DNA from: Candidatus Uhrbacteria bacterium RIFOXYB12_FULL_58_10
GTDB taxonomy: Bacteria > Patescibacteriota > Patescibacteriia > 2-12-FULL-57-11
Direction: 5' to 3'
Assembly: GCA_943359495.1 (NCBI GenBank)
Contig: CALRHY010000006.1
Coordinates: 1 to 15,693 of the forward strand
Length of the DNA: 15,693 nucleotides
Under the pieces are notes generated by a model, which saw only the letters and a list, made by a program, of their open reading frames with translations, was not told the origin of the DNA and made no database searches. Below are positions 1-6,841 of the stretch, one piece after another (the first letter of the stretch is position 1; each line of letters opens with the position of its first letter). Both the position numbers and the translations under genes were made by a program.

Positions 1-118
1 CGCTTCTGCTTGTCGCAAAAACGTTGGCGGGAAACGAGGCCTCTCACTGCGTTCCACTGGTCGTCCAAGGGCCAAGGTTCCAAGGGCATACGATATCCAA
101 GGATCCAAGACCAAAGGG
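1..118. other. Non-coding edge with clustered CCAAGG words
   Basis: No convincing gene is seen here; the open frames on the plus strand are low-quality and run antisense to the gene at 119-760. Between about 65 and 116 the hexamer CCAAGG or a close variant (CCAAGA, CCAAAG) occurs six times. It lies immediately downstream of the leftward gene ending at 119, but I cannot see a GC hairpin followed by a T-run that would make it an intrinsic terminator. Confidence 0.4.
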
Positions 119-760
119 CTACTTGCTGGCGACCGCGAACACCCACTCACTCTGGAGAAACCACCGCTTCCGAGGCCTCGCGCTGCTGCTGTCCAACCAC
201 CGCCCGTCAGCACCGTGATCCACGCGGAAGACGCCCGGAACGGCACCGGAGTCGAGAATCGGATCCATGCCGACCCAGAGAGACTCCCACAACGGCTGAT
301 CTTGGTAGGCATCGCGCAGGCAGAGGCCGGCCTCCGCAGGAAGCAGCTCGAGGCCATAGCGTGCGAGCCGATTGGCGTCGCCGAGAAACTGCTTGGTCAT
401 CGGATTCTCGGTGAATCCAAGCTGCGCCAGTGTCCCGCGCGCGAGTGTGATCTCACGAGACTCCGCAGCCACCGTGACGTTTACGAGTCTGCTCCGCACG
501 TAATGGCCGAGCTTGTTTTCCAGCCTCTCGATACAAGCGACCCGCTCGTCGAGCGCCGTGATCGTGTACCACGGTTTCCACTGGACGATGTCGACGGGGG
601 TGACCGACACCGATCCTTCCTCCTGCCGTCCACGATACCGCCGAAGGATTTCCTCCATCTCGGTGTGGCCGATCGGGCCATCCGGGACGCAAAGCCCCAT
701 GAGCTCCGCGAGCTGTAGTATGTCAACCGGTCCGCCCGGCGAACGCATCGGACTTCCCAT
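119..760 (-). CDS. Hypothetical protein with C-terminal Trp-rich motif
   Basis: Predicted 213-residue soluble protein with no signal peptide or membrane segment. I do not recognise a characterised domain. The start at 760 is chosen over an ATG 30 bases upstream because the Shine-Dalgarno GAGGAG ends 6 bases before it. The C-terminus has the pattern GRWLDSSSARPRKRW followed by WVFA. I recall similar 'GRWL...P...W....WVF' tails on uncharacterised proteins annotated in Patescibacteria, but cannot verify that here. The gene is richer in G+C (57-62% in two 60-base lines counted) than the upstream wzy gene (47% in two lines), and it is the only gene in the window with a strong Shine-Dalgarno. It has its own promoter at 916-944. 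It may be horizontally acquired. Its reality as a gene is well supported by promoter plus ribosome binding site; its function is unknown. Confidence 0.75.
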   Translation of the reverse strand: MGSPMRSPGGPVDILQLAELMGLCVPDGPIGHTEMEEILRRYRGRQEEGSVSVTPVDIVQWKPWYTITALDERVACIERLENKLGHYVRSRLVNVTVAAESREITLARGTLAQLGFTENPMTKQFLGDANRLARYGLELLPAEAGLCLRDAYQDQPLWESLWVGMDPILDSGAVPGVFRVDHGADGRWLDSSSARPRKRWFLQSEWVFAVASK

Positions 761-766
761 CGTTAT

Positions 767-772
767 CTCCTC
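767..772 (-). promoter_or_regulatory. Strong Shine-Dalgarno for the 119-760 gene
   Basis: On the minus strand the sequence reads GAGGAG followed by ATAACG and then ATG at 760. This fixes the start at 760 rather than at the in-frame ATG at 790. It is the clearest ribosome binding site in the window; most other genes have none. Confidence 0.8.
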
Positions 773-850
773 ATTGTTTCTGGCTTGCACAGATATCCCG
801 CAGTGTGCAGGAGACCGTACGCACCATCTTCCATCGTACCCGAAGCACCC

Positions 851-866
851 TCCGAACGTATTCGGA
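851..866 (-). other. Small hairpin in the 5' leader of the 119-760 gene
   Basis: TCCGAA and TTCGGA flank a four-base loop (TACG on the RNA-sense strand), a perfect 6-bp stem in the roughly 150-nt leader between the promoter at 916-944 and the start at 760. No T-run follows, so it is not an intrinsic terminator. Its role is unknown. Confidence 0.45.
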
Positions 867-915
867 ACGCAGTTCGGGCAGACGGAAACGAAAAAACCTT
901 TTCAAGGAACACGAA

Positions 916-944
916 AGAATAGCAAAAAATGACAATTTTGTCAA
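916..944 (-). promoter_or_regulatory. Near-consensus sigma-70 promoter with extended -10
   Basis: The minus strand carries TTGACA (939-944), a spacer of exactly 17 bases and TATTCT (916-921), preceded by TGC as an extended -10. The predicted transcript starts near 909 and leads into the gene at 119-760. The stop codon of the upstream wzy-like gene (941-943) lies inside the -35 box, so the two units abut with no spare DNA. Confidence 0.8.
930..943. promoter_or_regulatory. Inverted repeat overlapping the -35 box (possible operator)
   Basis: TGACAA and TTGTCA are perfect inverted half-sites separated by two bases, overlapping the -35 hexamer and the start of the spacer of the promoter at 916-944. 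The position suits a repressor site, but there is no adjacent regulator gene in the window. It could also be a chance effect of the -35 sequence. Confidence 0.35.
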
Positions 945-2314
945 TTCCTAACCTCCCTTGCTCCAAGGGGAGGGACCGACTTCGTGGCAAGCAAAAAACA
1001 CCAAAACATCCCAAACACCGCAAGCACATTTCCTCCCCATAATGTCCACAGGTAGTGGTCAAAAAGAACCAGAACGGAGAGCGTAAAAAACAATGCGAGC
1101 GCTGCGTTGTTTCTTCGAACAAAAAACAAGACGCTCATCCAACCATAGACAAACAATGCGAGACCGATCACGCCGAGCTCCACTGCAATCTGCAATGGAA
1201 CAAGATGAGCAGGTTCTGTTGCAATCGCGCTTGAGGCGTAAACATCTGGATTGATCTGTCCAACTCCCACGCCTGTCAGCGGATGACCAAGAAACACGAC
1301 GAGACCATCAACCAACGATCCAACCCGTTCCGTCGTTGATCGCGTTTCCAACCGCCCCTGTGCAGAAGTGCGCGTTAGAACGAACGAATAGAGGGTGATC
1401 ACCGCGAGAAGTGTTGGGGTGAGTGCAAGCAGCAGAGGAAGGATTGCTTTTCTCCGCGCTCTCTTTTTTTGTCTTTGCGAGGAGTCCGTCTGGGACGACG
1501 TGGCAATCTTCGGTAATGTCCTCTCGAAGATTGCGGCAGTCAGGCCGGACGCCTTCCTTCGCAATGACAAGCACAAGCAAATGAAGCCGACAGCAAACGC
1601 GATCCATGCACCGCGAGAAAAAGAGACGAATAGTCCGAGCAAGCAGATGCTAAACAAGACCGCGAGTATCTGTCTTTGACGACCTGCAGCATCGCGATAC
1701 ATCAGCAATGCAAGCAACGATCCAACGGCAAGTGCGCCGCCAAACATGTTGGGGTGCGGAAATGTGCCGTAGGCGCGGAGCAAGCGCCCCGTTGCACTTT
1801 CGACGACCGAAGCGGTTCCTGTTGCCGCAGCATGCTCGGCAATACCAAGCACCGTCGAAGCAAACGACGATCCGCTCGCAACTTGCGCAAGACCAATCAA
1901 GCTTTGGCAGGCCAGGGAGACAAGAAACGACCACTGGAGACGGCGTGGTTGTTCTGAACCGAGAAAAAGAAACAATGCACCAACTACCAACGAAAGTTGC
2001 GCGGCGCGCTGCATTGCAATGTTGCTGTCATGAGACCAAACAACGCTTATCCAAACCCATGCAAGAAAAACCAGAAGCAACCACAGGAATCGTCGAGGAA
2101 TGATACTGCGAATACGCTGCCAAAACGTCCGGTCAAAAAAGGAAAGGAAAAGCAGCAGTGCAATGATTGCTTCGGTCGCAAAAAAAGAAAGCGTTAGCCA
2201 TTCAAGTGGTGTCCCGTAGATCGGATGGATTCCCTGGACGACAATCCAGCGTGCTTGCCACGGCAGCAGGAATACGAGCAGTACTGTTCCCCAATTGCGG
2301 ATGTTTGCCATCAT
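941..2314 (-). CDS. O-antigen ligase / Wzy-type polymerase family membrane protein
   Basis: A 457-residue polytopic membrane protein with about ten or more hydrophobic segments. Hallmarks of the Wzy_C/WaaL superfamily are visible: RAYGTFPHPNMFGG (about 180-193), SFSRGAWIAF (231-240), then after a loop GHPLTGVGVGQ (343-353) and LVPLQIAVELGVIG (371-384). Family members polymerise or ligate undecaprenyl-linked glycans on the outer face of the cytoplasmic membrane; which reaction applies here cannot be told. The ATG at 2314 overlaps the stop of the upstream methyltransferase gene (ATGA overlap), so the two are probably translationally coupled. AAGG precedes the start and is better spaced for a second ATG at 2311. 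A palindromic repeat of 102 bases inside the gene encodes residues 249-282 in frame, in a Lys/Arg-rich, probably cytoplasmic loop between two membrane segments. Confidence 0.85.
   Translation of the reverse strand: MMANIRNWGTVLLVFLLPWQARWIVVQGIHPIYGTPLEWLTLSFFATEAIIALLLFLSFFDRTFWQRIRSIIPRRFLWLLLVFLAWVWISVVWSHDSNIAMQRAAQLSLVVGALFLFLGSEQPRRLQWSFLVSLACQSLIGLAQVASGSSFASTVLGIAEHAAATGTASVVESATGRLLRAYGTFPHPNMFGGALAVGSLLALLMYRDAAGRQRQILAVLFSICLLGLFVSFSRGAWIAFAVGFICLCLSLRRKASGLTAAIFERTLPKIATSSQTDSSQRQKKRARRKAILPLLLALTPTLLAVITLYSFVLTRTSAQGRLETRSTTERVGSLVDGLVVFLGHPLTGVGVGQINPDVYASSAIATEPAHLVPLQIAVELGVIGLALFVYGWMSVLFFVRRNNAALALFFTLSVLVLFDHYLWTLWGGNVLAVFGMFWCFLLATKSVPPLGAREVRN
1469..1570. repeat. Family A palindromic element inside the wzy-like gene
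   Basis: The ends are inverted: TTGTCTTTGCGAGGAG at the left, and the reverse complement of the right end reads TTGTCATTGCGAAGGAAG. An inner perfect inverted repeat, CAATCTTCG (1504-1512) and CGAAGATTG (1525-1533), sits near the centre. The same terminal words flank the intergenic elements at 5243-5352 and 13672-13824. The length is 102 bases, exactly 34 codons, and both ends coincide with codon boundaries of the host gene (residues L249 to Q282). Confidence 0.8.
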
Positions 2315-3081
2315 AGTCCTTCTGGTGTTTCAGACAGCGTCACGATTTTTGGTTTGAGCATTTCTTTCTTTTCCGTCTTCTTGAGCAGTGCAACAAACTT
2401 CCCGGAAAAAAGATTTGGAAACCGGCGCGTCAGAAATATCCGCACTGCAGTTGGTGTGAAGCGTCGCGGGACGATCCCACCGCCCATGAAATTCCATTGC
2501 CAGGCGACGATGGAAAAACCCGTCTCATGAAAAAGCTGTTCCAACTCTTCGCGTTGCAAAAAACGCACATGCCCATACGTTGCCGCTTCCGCATCTTTGT
2601 ATTTTTGATGCGACCAATGCACGATCCCGCCACCAAATAGCATATGCAAACGCTGCCGCACATCAAAATGGTTTGGAAAAGCAACTATACAGTGGCCATC
2701 CGGAGAAAGAATGCGGTGTGCTTCATGAAGCGCGTGCGTCGGATCGACCAAGTGCTCTAAAACATCCAGCAATAAGACAACGTCCTGCGTGTCGTCTGCA
2801 ACTGGCCAGACCGCTTCTATATCACCGACCAGTGCATCGACGCCGTTCGTTCGTGCAACCGCAACTCCTTCGGCATGCGCATCCATCCCAGAAACACTCC
2901 AACCTCGTCCTTTGCAATCTGCGGCCAAACGTCCGTCACCGCATCCGGCATCAAAGACACGCAGCGGTTTTTCTTGCGGCAACAACGCGAGCAATGCAGC
3001 AATTTTTTTACTGTTCGATGGATGGTCGAACAATGCGCTCACTGCATGCCGCTCGGCAGTGCCAGAAAGATTAGACGCCAT
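2311..3081 (-). CDS. Class I SAM-dependent methyltransferase
   Basis: A 256-residue protein with a Rossmann-type methyltransferase core. Motif I is VFDAGCGDGRLA (about 42-53), the acidic end of strand 2 is GMDAH (65-69), motif II is DVVLLLDVLEHL (100-111), and the post-motif III region is LSPDGHCIVAFPN. This pattern matches the Methyltransf_11/23-type UbiE/Coq3-like families; substrate unknown. A glycan or lipid role is possible because it is coupled to the wzy-like gene. The start at 3081 gives an 11-base overlap with the upstream gene and places motif I at a usual distance from the N-terminus. An upstream ATG at 3138 would add 19 Arg/Ser-rich residues and a 68-base overlap, which seems less likely. 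No Shine-Dalgarno is visible for either start. Confidence 0.88.
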   Translation of the reverse strand: MASNLSGTAERHAVSALFDHPSNSKKIAALLALLPQEKPLRVFDAGCGDGRLAADCKGRGWSVSGMDAHAEGVAVARTNGVDALVGDIEAVWPVADDTQDVVLLLDVLEHLVDPTHALHEAHRILSPDGHCIVAFPNHFDVRQRLHMLFGGGIVHWSHQKYKDAEAATYGHVRFLQREELEQLFHETGFSIVAWQWNFMGGGIVPRRFTPTAVRIFLTRRFPNLFSGKFVALLKKTEKKEMLKPKIVTLSETPEGL

Positions 3082-3997
3082 AACGCGTTGTTCGAACGTG
3101 GAACGCGGCGCGGATCGCCTCGCGTTTGTCCTCTTCATGGAATTTAAGTAGGTCGTCGGTCACAACCACGTCCGTCCCTTCGGCATGGAGACGACTTTTC
3201 GCGTTTCGCATAATACGCGGATGTTGCACACGACGAGCAAACTGATTCAGCCACAAGGCAACCGACTCCGGACACATGCGTTCGGCTGCTTTTGCAAACC
3301 ACGAAAGGCCGTAGCTATGGGTCGCTGCAGGAAGGATCCCGCGAGAGCCGTCAACAAATCTCGGATTTGCCCGCAACAATGCTGCGTACGTTTCATCAAT
3401 ATCAATAACGGGTACCAGTGTGCGCAACCAAATATGTAAATACGGATCCTCTGGCATCTTTGCAAGCGGTGCCAACGCGAGTGCATGGGTGGTTATAGAA
3501 AAACTCAAACAGATGGTGTCTTTGATGCGTCCACCACGCCGCGTTCGCGCTTCGAGAAGAAGCAACCCATGCGCAAGCAAACGGACGAACCACAAGCGGT
3601 GTGGCACAGCAACAAGGAAGACATCAATATCGCTCCCCCGCCGCGGCAAGCCCATGGCGACCGTGTTACAGACTGCAGCAAGCCGGAGCCAAGGAATATG
3701 ACGCAGACGTCGCATGGCCCGCAACGCAATTACCCATTTTTCTTCGGCAATAGCCAAACGTTCCAACCGTTCTGGGATGAGTGCAGCCCGGTGCCGCAAA
3801 CAAACGAATCCGTCCTTCGAAAAAAGGACGGATCGTACGTCATCATCTTCAGCCAGTGCGCGCGTGACATCGGCAAGCGACGCAGGAATTTTTTGATCAA
3901 CACCTAACCACCGGACAATCTCAATCGGCGTCAGCGCCGCATCAAGGACATCTGCAAAACACACGGTACGGAGGATGGCCTGAGCAAGGGAGGACAT
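3071..3997 (-). CDS. Nucleotidyltransferase-fold protein (pol beta superfamily)
   Basis: A 308-residue protein. The only clear motif is PRRGSDIDVFLVA (118-130), which matches the GS...DxD metal-binding signature of the polymerase-beta/MNT nucleotidyltransferase superfamily. The region around it, beginning with LAAVCNTVAMG, suits the first strand and helix of that fold. The N-terminal 100 residues look like a winged-helix segment (TPIEIVRWLG, SLADVTRAL), but this is inference. The target of any nucleotidyl transfer is unknown, and it could be an inactive or binding-only member. The start at 3997 is preferred over 4024, since the extra nine residues would be encoded by the family B repeat that begins at 4002. 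The stop overlaps the start region of the methyltransferase, indicating one operon. Confidence 0.7.
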   Translation of the reverse strand: MSSLAQAILRTVCFADVLDAALTPIEIVRWLGVDQKIPASLADVTRALAEDDDVRSVLFSKDGFVCLRHRAALIPERLERLAIAEEKWVIALRAMRRLRHIPWLRLAAVCNTVAMGLPRRGSDIDVFLVAVPHRLWFVRLLAHGLLLLEARTRRGGRIKDTICLSFSITTHALALAPLAKMPEDPYLHIWLRTLVPVIDIDETYAALLRANPRFVDGSRGILPAATHSYGLSWFAKAAERMCPESVALWLNQFARRVQHPRIMRNAKSRLHAEGTDVVVTDDLLKFHEEDKREAIRAAFHVRTTRYGV

Positions 3998-4001
3998 AGT
4001 C

Positions 4002-4097
4002 GCAAAACGCGAAACGCGTAACACAAAACGCTGACAGGATTCGCGTTACGCGTTTTGTGTTTCGAAACGTTACGCGTTACACGTTTCGGGTTACGCG
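4002..4097 (-). repeat. Family B palindromic repeat, copy 1
   Basis: An intergenic stretch built of CGAAACGCG, GTAAC and GTTACGCG words arranged as imperfect inverted repeats. Its reverse complement contains GCGAATCCTGTC and then GTTTTGTGTTACGCGTTTCG, which align with the copy at 10971-11034 (GCGAATTCTGTC and GTTTTGAGTTACGAGTTTCG). It fills almost the whole gap between the PRC-barrel gene and the next gene and ends 4 bases before that gene's start codon at 3997. Confidence 0.75.
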
Positions 4098-4101
4098 ACA
4101 T

Positions 4102-4425
4102 CTATTCTTGGCTGCGTGAGGCAACAGATGAAATGGTCGGCAGCGCAGAAGCAGAGGTGCGGGTCTCTTCGGCACGTTCGGCGATCAAGCCGTCCTGCAC
4201 GGTCATGACTTCAGAAGTAATCGAGAGGACTTGGGCAGGGGCGATCAAATATTGTGCCACGGATCTCCCGACCGCAAATGGTGCCGACCAGTTCCGCGGC
4301 CCAACCGCATACGACATGATCGCATGCGATTCGATATCCACCTCAAAAGACAACACTTTGCCAAGCCGCTGCCCAGATTGAGTCACGACCGGAAGTCCTT
4401 GGAGATCACGAGAGTCGATGCGCAT
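4102..4425 (-). CDS. PRC-barrel domain protein
   Basis: A 107-residue protein. Residues 1-75 resemble a PRC-barrel: SRDLQGLPVVTQSGQRLGKV, then FEVDIESHAIMSYAVG, and a strand pair ending in YLIAPAQVLSITSEVMTVQDGLI. PRC-barrels occur in RimM and in small stand-alone proteins of unknown role that may bind RNA or proteins. The last 25 residues are Ser/Ala/Thr-rich and probably disordered. The start at 4425 (MRIDSRDLQG) is an ATG; a TTG at 4437 would add only four residues. It lies 22 bases after yidC and is probably cotranscribed with it. No Shine-Dalgarno is visible. Confidence 0.7.
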   Translation of the reverse strand: MRIDSRDLQGLPVVTQSGQRLGKVLSFEVDIESHAIMSYAVGPRNWSAPFAVGRSVAQYLIAPAQVLSITSEVMTVQDGLIAERAEETRTSASALPTISSVASRSQE

Positions 4426-4447
4426 AGTCGATGTCAATCATTCGTCA

Positions 4448-5200
4448 CTATACACCCGGTGTCAGAGTCACTGTACTGTTTTGCTTCTTATGAAACAACC
4501 ACCATTGCTGAGCGACGGCGAGAAGGTTTGTGGTGATCCAGTACAGCGCGAGGCCAGCTGGGAGCTTCCAGGCAATGACAGTAGTCATCACCGGCATCAT
4601 GTACTTCATCTGCTTGTTCATCATCGCCATCATGTCTTCGTCCTTGGCGCCATCTGTCTGTGGCTTTGGCGAGGAGTTGGTACTCAGCATGTGCGCTTGC
4701 CAGAATTGCGATGCACCAGCGACCAATGCCAGCATCCACAATGGATTCGCGAGATTGATGATGCCGAACGAAAGTGCATTGATGTTTCCTGGGTTTTGAA
4801 CAAACGGATACAACACATCGAACCCTTTGGACTCCAGTGCATTCCGCAGCACTTGGTAGAACGCGATCAGAAACGGCAGCTGGAGTAAGAGTGGCAAACA
4901 CGACGCGAACGGATTCACCTTCTGTTCGGCGTACAACGCCATGGTCTGTTTCGCCAAACCTTCTTTGTCATCCTTGTATTTGATCTGCAATTCCTTCAAC
5001 TTGGGTTGCAACTCTTGGAGGACTTTCTGTGAACGCAAGCTCTTCGAGTTGAGTGGCAGTGTCAACAAACGAATGGCGGCAGTCAACAAGATAATCGCGA
5101 TACCAATATCATGCCCCGGCAAAACGTTGTACAGAAAAATCAGGGCGTTGTAGATCGGCGCGTAGAAGATGGTTTTGAGAATGAGGCCAAAGACTGCCAT
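4448..5200 (-). CDS. yidC: Membrane protein insertase YidC/Oxa1
   Basis: A 250-residue YidC/Oxa1/Alb3 family insertase that places proteins in the cytoplasmic membrane with or without SecYEG. It has the short form without the large periplasmic domain of Gram-negative YidC. The hydrophilic-groove arginine is in AAIRLLTLPLNSKSLRSQK (Arg44). A charged cytoplasmic hairpin follows (about 52-95: QPKLKELQIKYKDDKEGL), then NPFASCLPLLLQLPFLIAFYQVL (96-118), ANPLWMLALVAGASQFWQ (151-168) and a Met-rich segment before the last membrane helices. The start at 5200 (MAVFGLILKT) is chosen because upstream in-frame codons up to 5347 are translated from a family A repeat. The usual rnpA, rpmH and jag neighbours are absent; here it follows nusA. 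There is no clear Shine-Dalgarno; TATATT at 5226-5231 on the minus strand could be a -10 box, but no good -35 is seen. Confidence 0.93.
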   Translation of the reverse strand: MAVFGLILKTIFYAPIYNALIFLYNVLPGHDIGIAIILLTAAIRLLTLPLNSKSLRSQKVLQELQPKLKELQIKYKDDKEGLAKQTMALYAEQKVNPFASCLPLLLQLPFLIAFYQVLRNALESKGFDVLYPFVQNPGNINALSFGIINLANPLWMLALVAGASQFWQAHMLSTNSSPKPQTDGAKDEDMMAMMNKQMKYMMPVMTTVIAWKLPAGLALYWITTNLLAVAQQWWLFHKKQNSTVTLTPGV

Positions 5201-5242
5201 AAGTTTTGAAGAACGTTTTTTTAAAAATATAGGCGACCAACG

Positions 5243-5352
5243 ATTGTCATTGCGAGGAGCGCTGGGCGAACCCCAAGGGTAGCCTTTGGCTCGTGACAAC
5301 CTTCGCGACGTCGACCGAGGATTGCTTCGTCGTGCGGCTCCTCGCAAAGAAA
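5243..5352. repeat. Family A palindromic element, intergenic copy
   Basis: It begins with ATTGTCATTGCGAGGAG and ends with CTCCTCGCAAAGAAAAAT, which read inverted to one another. It carries the internal words GGATTGCTTCGTCG and GACGTCGAC. About 110 bases long, it occupies most of the gap between nusA and yidC. Its minus-strand reading frame is open and continuous with yidC, so automatic gene calling may extend yidC falsely by 49 residues. Confidence 0.8.
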
Positions 5353-5371
5353 AATATTTCCCTTTTCGTTT

Positions 5372-6670
5372 TTATTCTTCGCTCTTCTCCTCAGTCTTTT
5401 CTGGAGCAGCAACCACTTCTTCGGTTGTGACTTCGACTGGAGCTTCTTCCACTACCGCAACCTCTTTCGGAACGCTAGCAGCTTCGACAATGTTAATCTT
5501 CCAGCCAGTCAGGCGTGCTGCCAAACGGACATTCTGGCCGCCGCGGCCGATCGCCAGCGAAAGTTGGTCGGAGGCAATCGAAACGGATGCCACTTTTGTC
5601 TCGCGATCCACCTCTACTTTCGTCGGCTTGGCTGGCGAAAGCGCGTTGGTGACAAAAATACCCGGGTCTTCGTTCCATTCAATGATATCAATTTTCTCAC
5701 CGCTCAATTCAGCAATCACTGTCTGAATACGCGAACCGCGCTGACCAATGCAGGAACCAATAGGATCGACGTTTTCTTGCGTCGAAGAGACGGCGACTTT
5801 GGCGCGGGCAGAAGGGTCGCGGGCAATGGCGTGGATGAGCACGGCACCCGAAGCAACTTCAGGGATTTCGGTCATGAACAAGCTGCGGATCATGTCTGGG
5901 TGGGTGCGGGAGACAAGAATTTCTGGGCCCTTCGATCCCATTTGCACCGAATAGACGAAGACTTTGACACGGTCGCCGGCGTTGTACGGTTCGTTTGGCA
6001 TCTGATCTTCTGGGAGCAAGATGCCAGTGACGCGATCCAAATCAACAAGCACGACGCGTCCTTCGCGGCGCTGCACCATCCCCGAAAGCATCTCGCCTTG
6101 TTTGCCTTTGTATTCTTCAAAGACGCGGGAGCGCTCGGCTTCGCGCAAGCGCTGGATGATCACTTGCTTTGCAGTCTGCGCAGCCATGCGGCCATAAGCA
6201 GCTGGGATGGGCAGTTCGATTTTCAACTCTTCATCAATTTGCGCATCCGGCTTGAGCACGCGAGCTTCGGAAAGAGCGATGTGCAATTTTGGATTGTATT
6301 TTATTTCGTCGGTCGGTTCGCCGGAGGCGACGAGTGCACCTGGCTTTGATTCGGCAATCGCTTGTTCGGTGCGCACCAATTTCACCTGCTCTTCAGTCAC
6401 GATTTCCCCGGCCGCACGAGCCGCTTCGAGCGCCTCCATTTCTTTCAAGGCTTCGGTAACAAAATCATCAGAGACAACGCTCTTCACATCAAATGCCCGG
6501 GAACCACCGGTTTCTGGATCAAACTCGACGCGGGTGTTCTGGTTTTTCTCACCAAAATCCTTACGGAAGGCTGCAGCAAGAGCCGCTTCGACAGTTTCCA
6601 AAACCGCCTCATAGGAAAGGCCTTTTTCGTCGCAAATTTGTTTCATCGCTTGAGCAATGGGGGAAGACAT
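5372..6670 (-). CDS. nusA: Transcription termination/antitermination factor NusA
   Basis: A 432-residue NusA, which binds RNA polymerase near the RNA exit channel and modulates pausing, intrinsic termination and antitermination. The N-terminal polymerase-binding domain begins with the opening helices (about 1-45) and finishes with GRMAAQTAKQVIIQRLREAE (160-179). Between FDVKSVVSDDF and ELKIELP lie about 70 Glu/Ala-rich residues that E. coli NusA lacks. An S1 domain follows (about 190-255, from KQGEMLSGMVQ to EILVSRTHPD). KH1 carries the GQRG loop (309-312) and KH2 the GRGG loop (375-378). An acidic Glu/Val/Ala tail (about 398-432) replaces the E. coli acidic repeats. rimP and infB, frequent partners, are absent. 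The start ATG at 6670 has no Shine-Dalgarno; a family B repeat and a promoter-terminator pair lie upstream. Confidence 0.95.
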   Translation of the reverse strand: MSSPIAQAMKQICDEKGLSYEAVLETVEAALAAAFRKDFGEKNQNTRVEFDPETGGSRAFDVKSVVSDDFVTEALKEMEALEAARAAGEIVTEEQVKLVRTEQAIAESKPGALVASGEPTDEIKYNPKLHIALSEARVLKPDAQIDEELKIELPIPAAYGRMAAQTAKQVIIQRLREAERSRVFEEYKGKQGEMLSGMVQRREGRVVLVDLDRVTGILLPEDQMPNEPYNAGDRVKVFVYSVQMGSKGPEILVSRTHPDMIRSLFMTEIPEVASGAVLIHAIARDPSARAKVAVSSTQENVDPIGSCIGQRGSRIQTVIAELSGEKIDIIEWNEDPGIFVTNALSPAKPTKVEVDRETKVASVSIASDQLSLAIGRGGQNVRLAARLTGWKINIVEAASVPKEVAVVEEAPVEVTTEEVVAAPEKTEEKSEE

Positions 6671-6681
6671 AGGGTGTGCAA

Positions 6682-6788
6682 AATACGAAACGTATAATGC
6701 GAATTGTTAGCAAAACGCGAAACGCGTAACTCGAATCCAGTCGATGTCGGCGTTTCGTGTTACAAGTTTCGCGTTTCGCTACGCGTTG
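6682..6788 (+). repeat. Family B palindromic repeat, copy 2
   Basis: Inverted arms GCAAAACGCGAAACGCGTAAC (6710-6730) and the segment at 6759-6779 pair in 18 of 21 positions, around a centre containing GAATCCAGTCGATGTC. A further half-unit (ACGAAACGTATAATGCGAAT) lies between the arm and nusA. It fills the nusA leader between the hairpin at 6797-6831 and the start codon at 6670. On the minus strand it contains TATACG about 20 bases before the nusA start, a possible weak -10. Confidence 0.75.
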
Positions 6789-6796
6789 TGCATTTC

Positions 6797-6831
6797 AAAA
6801 AAAAGGACGAGCCTAGCAAGTAGCTCGTCCT
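6797..6831 (-). terminator. Intrinsic terminator in the nusA leader (possible attenuator)
   Basis: On the minus strand a perfect 9-bp stem, AGGACGAGC paired with GCTCGTCCT around a 10-base loop, is followed directly by eight T residues. It faces leftward toward nusA, and no leftward gene lies upstream. It begins only a few bases after the predicted start of the promoter at 6842-6870. It would therefore end most transcripts from that promoter before nusA unless RNA polymerase reads through. Confidence 0.75.
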
Positions 6832-6841
6832 GACGATAGGT

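Noticed and set aside
215..718. Rightward open frame of 167 codons antisense to the 119-760 gene
   Set aside because: There is no ribosome binding site or recognisable protein features, and the opposite strand has a promoter, a Shine-Dalgarno and a better protein.
3998..4024. Longer start of the nucleotidyltransferase gene at 4024
   Set aside because: The nine extra residues are encoded by the family B repeat. The ATG at 3997 is adequate.
4002..4097. CRISPR-like array from repeated CGAAACGCG/GTTACGCG words
   Set aside because: The repeats are short, inverted and without regular spacers. They form a palindromic intergenic repeat, not a CRISPR array, and no cas genes are present.
5201..5347. 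N-terminal extension of YidC by 49 residues (start at 5347)
   Set aside because: The extension is translated from the intergenic family A repeat and is basic and non-hydrophobic. The protein from 5200 begins at the usual first membrane helix of short YidC proteins.
5564..6349. Rightward open frame of 261 codons antisense to nusA
   Set aside because: nusA is unmistakable on the other strand; the antisense frame is a by-product of its codon usage.
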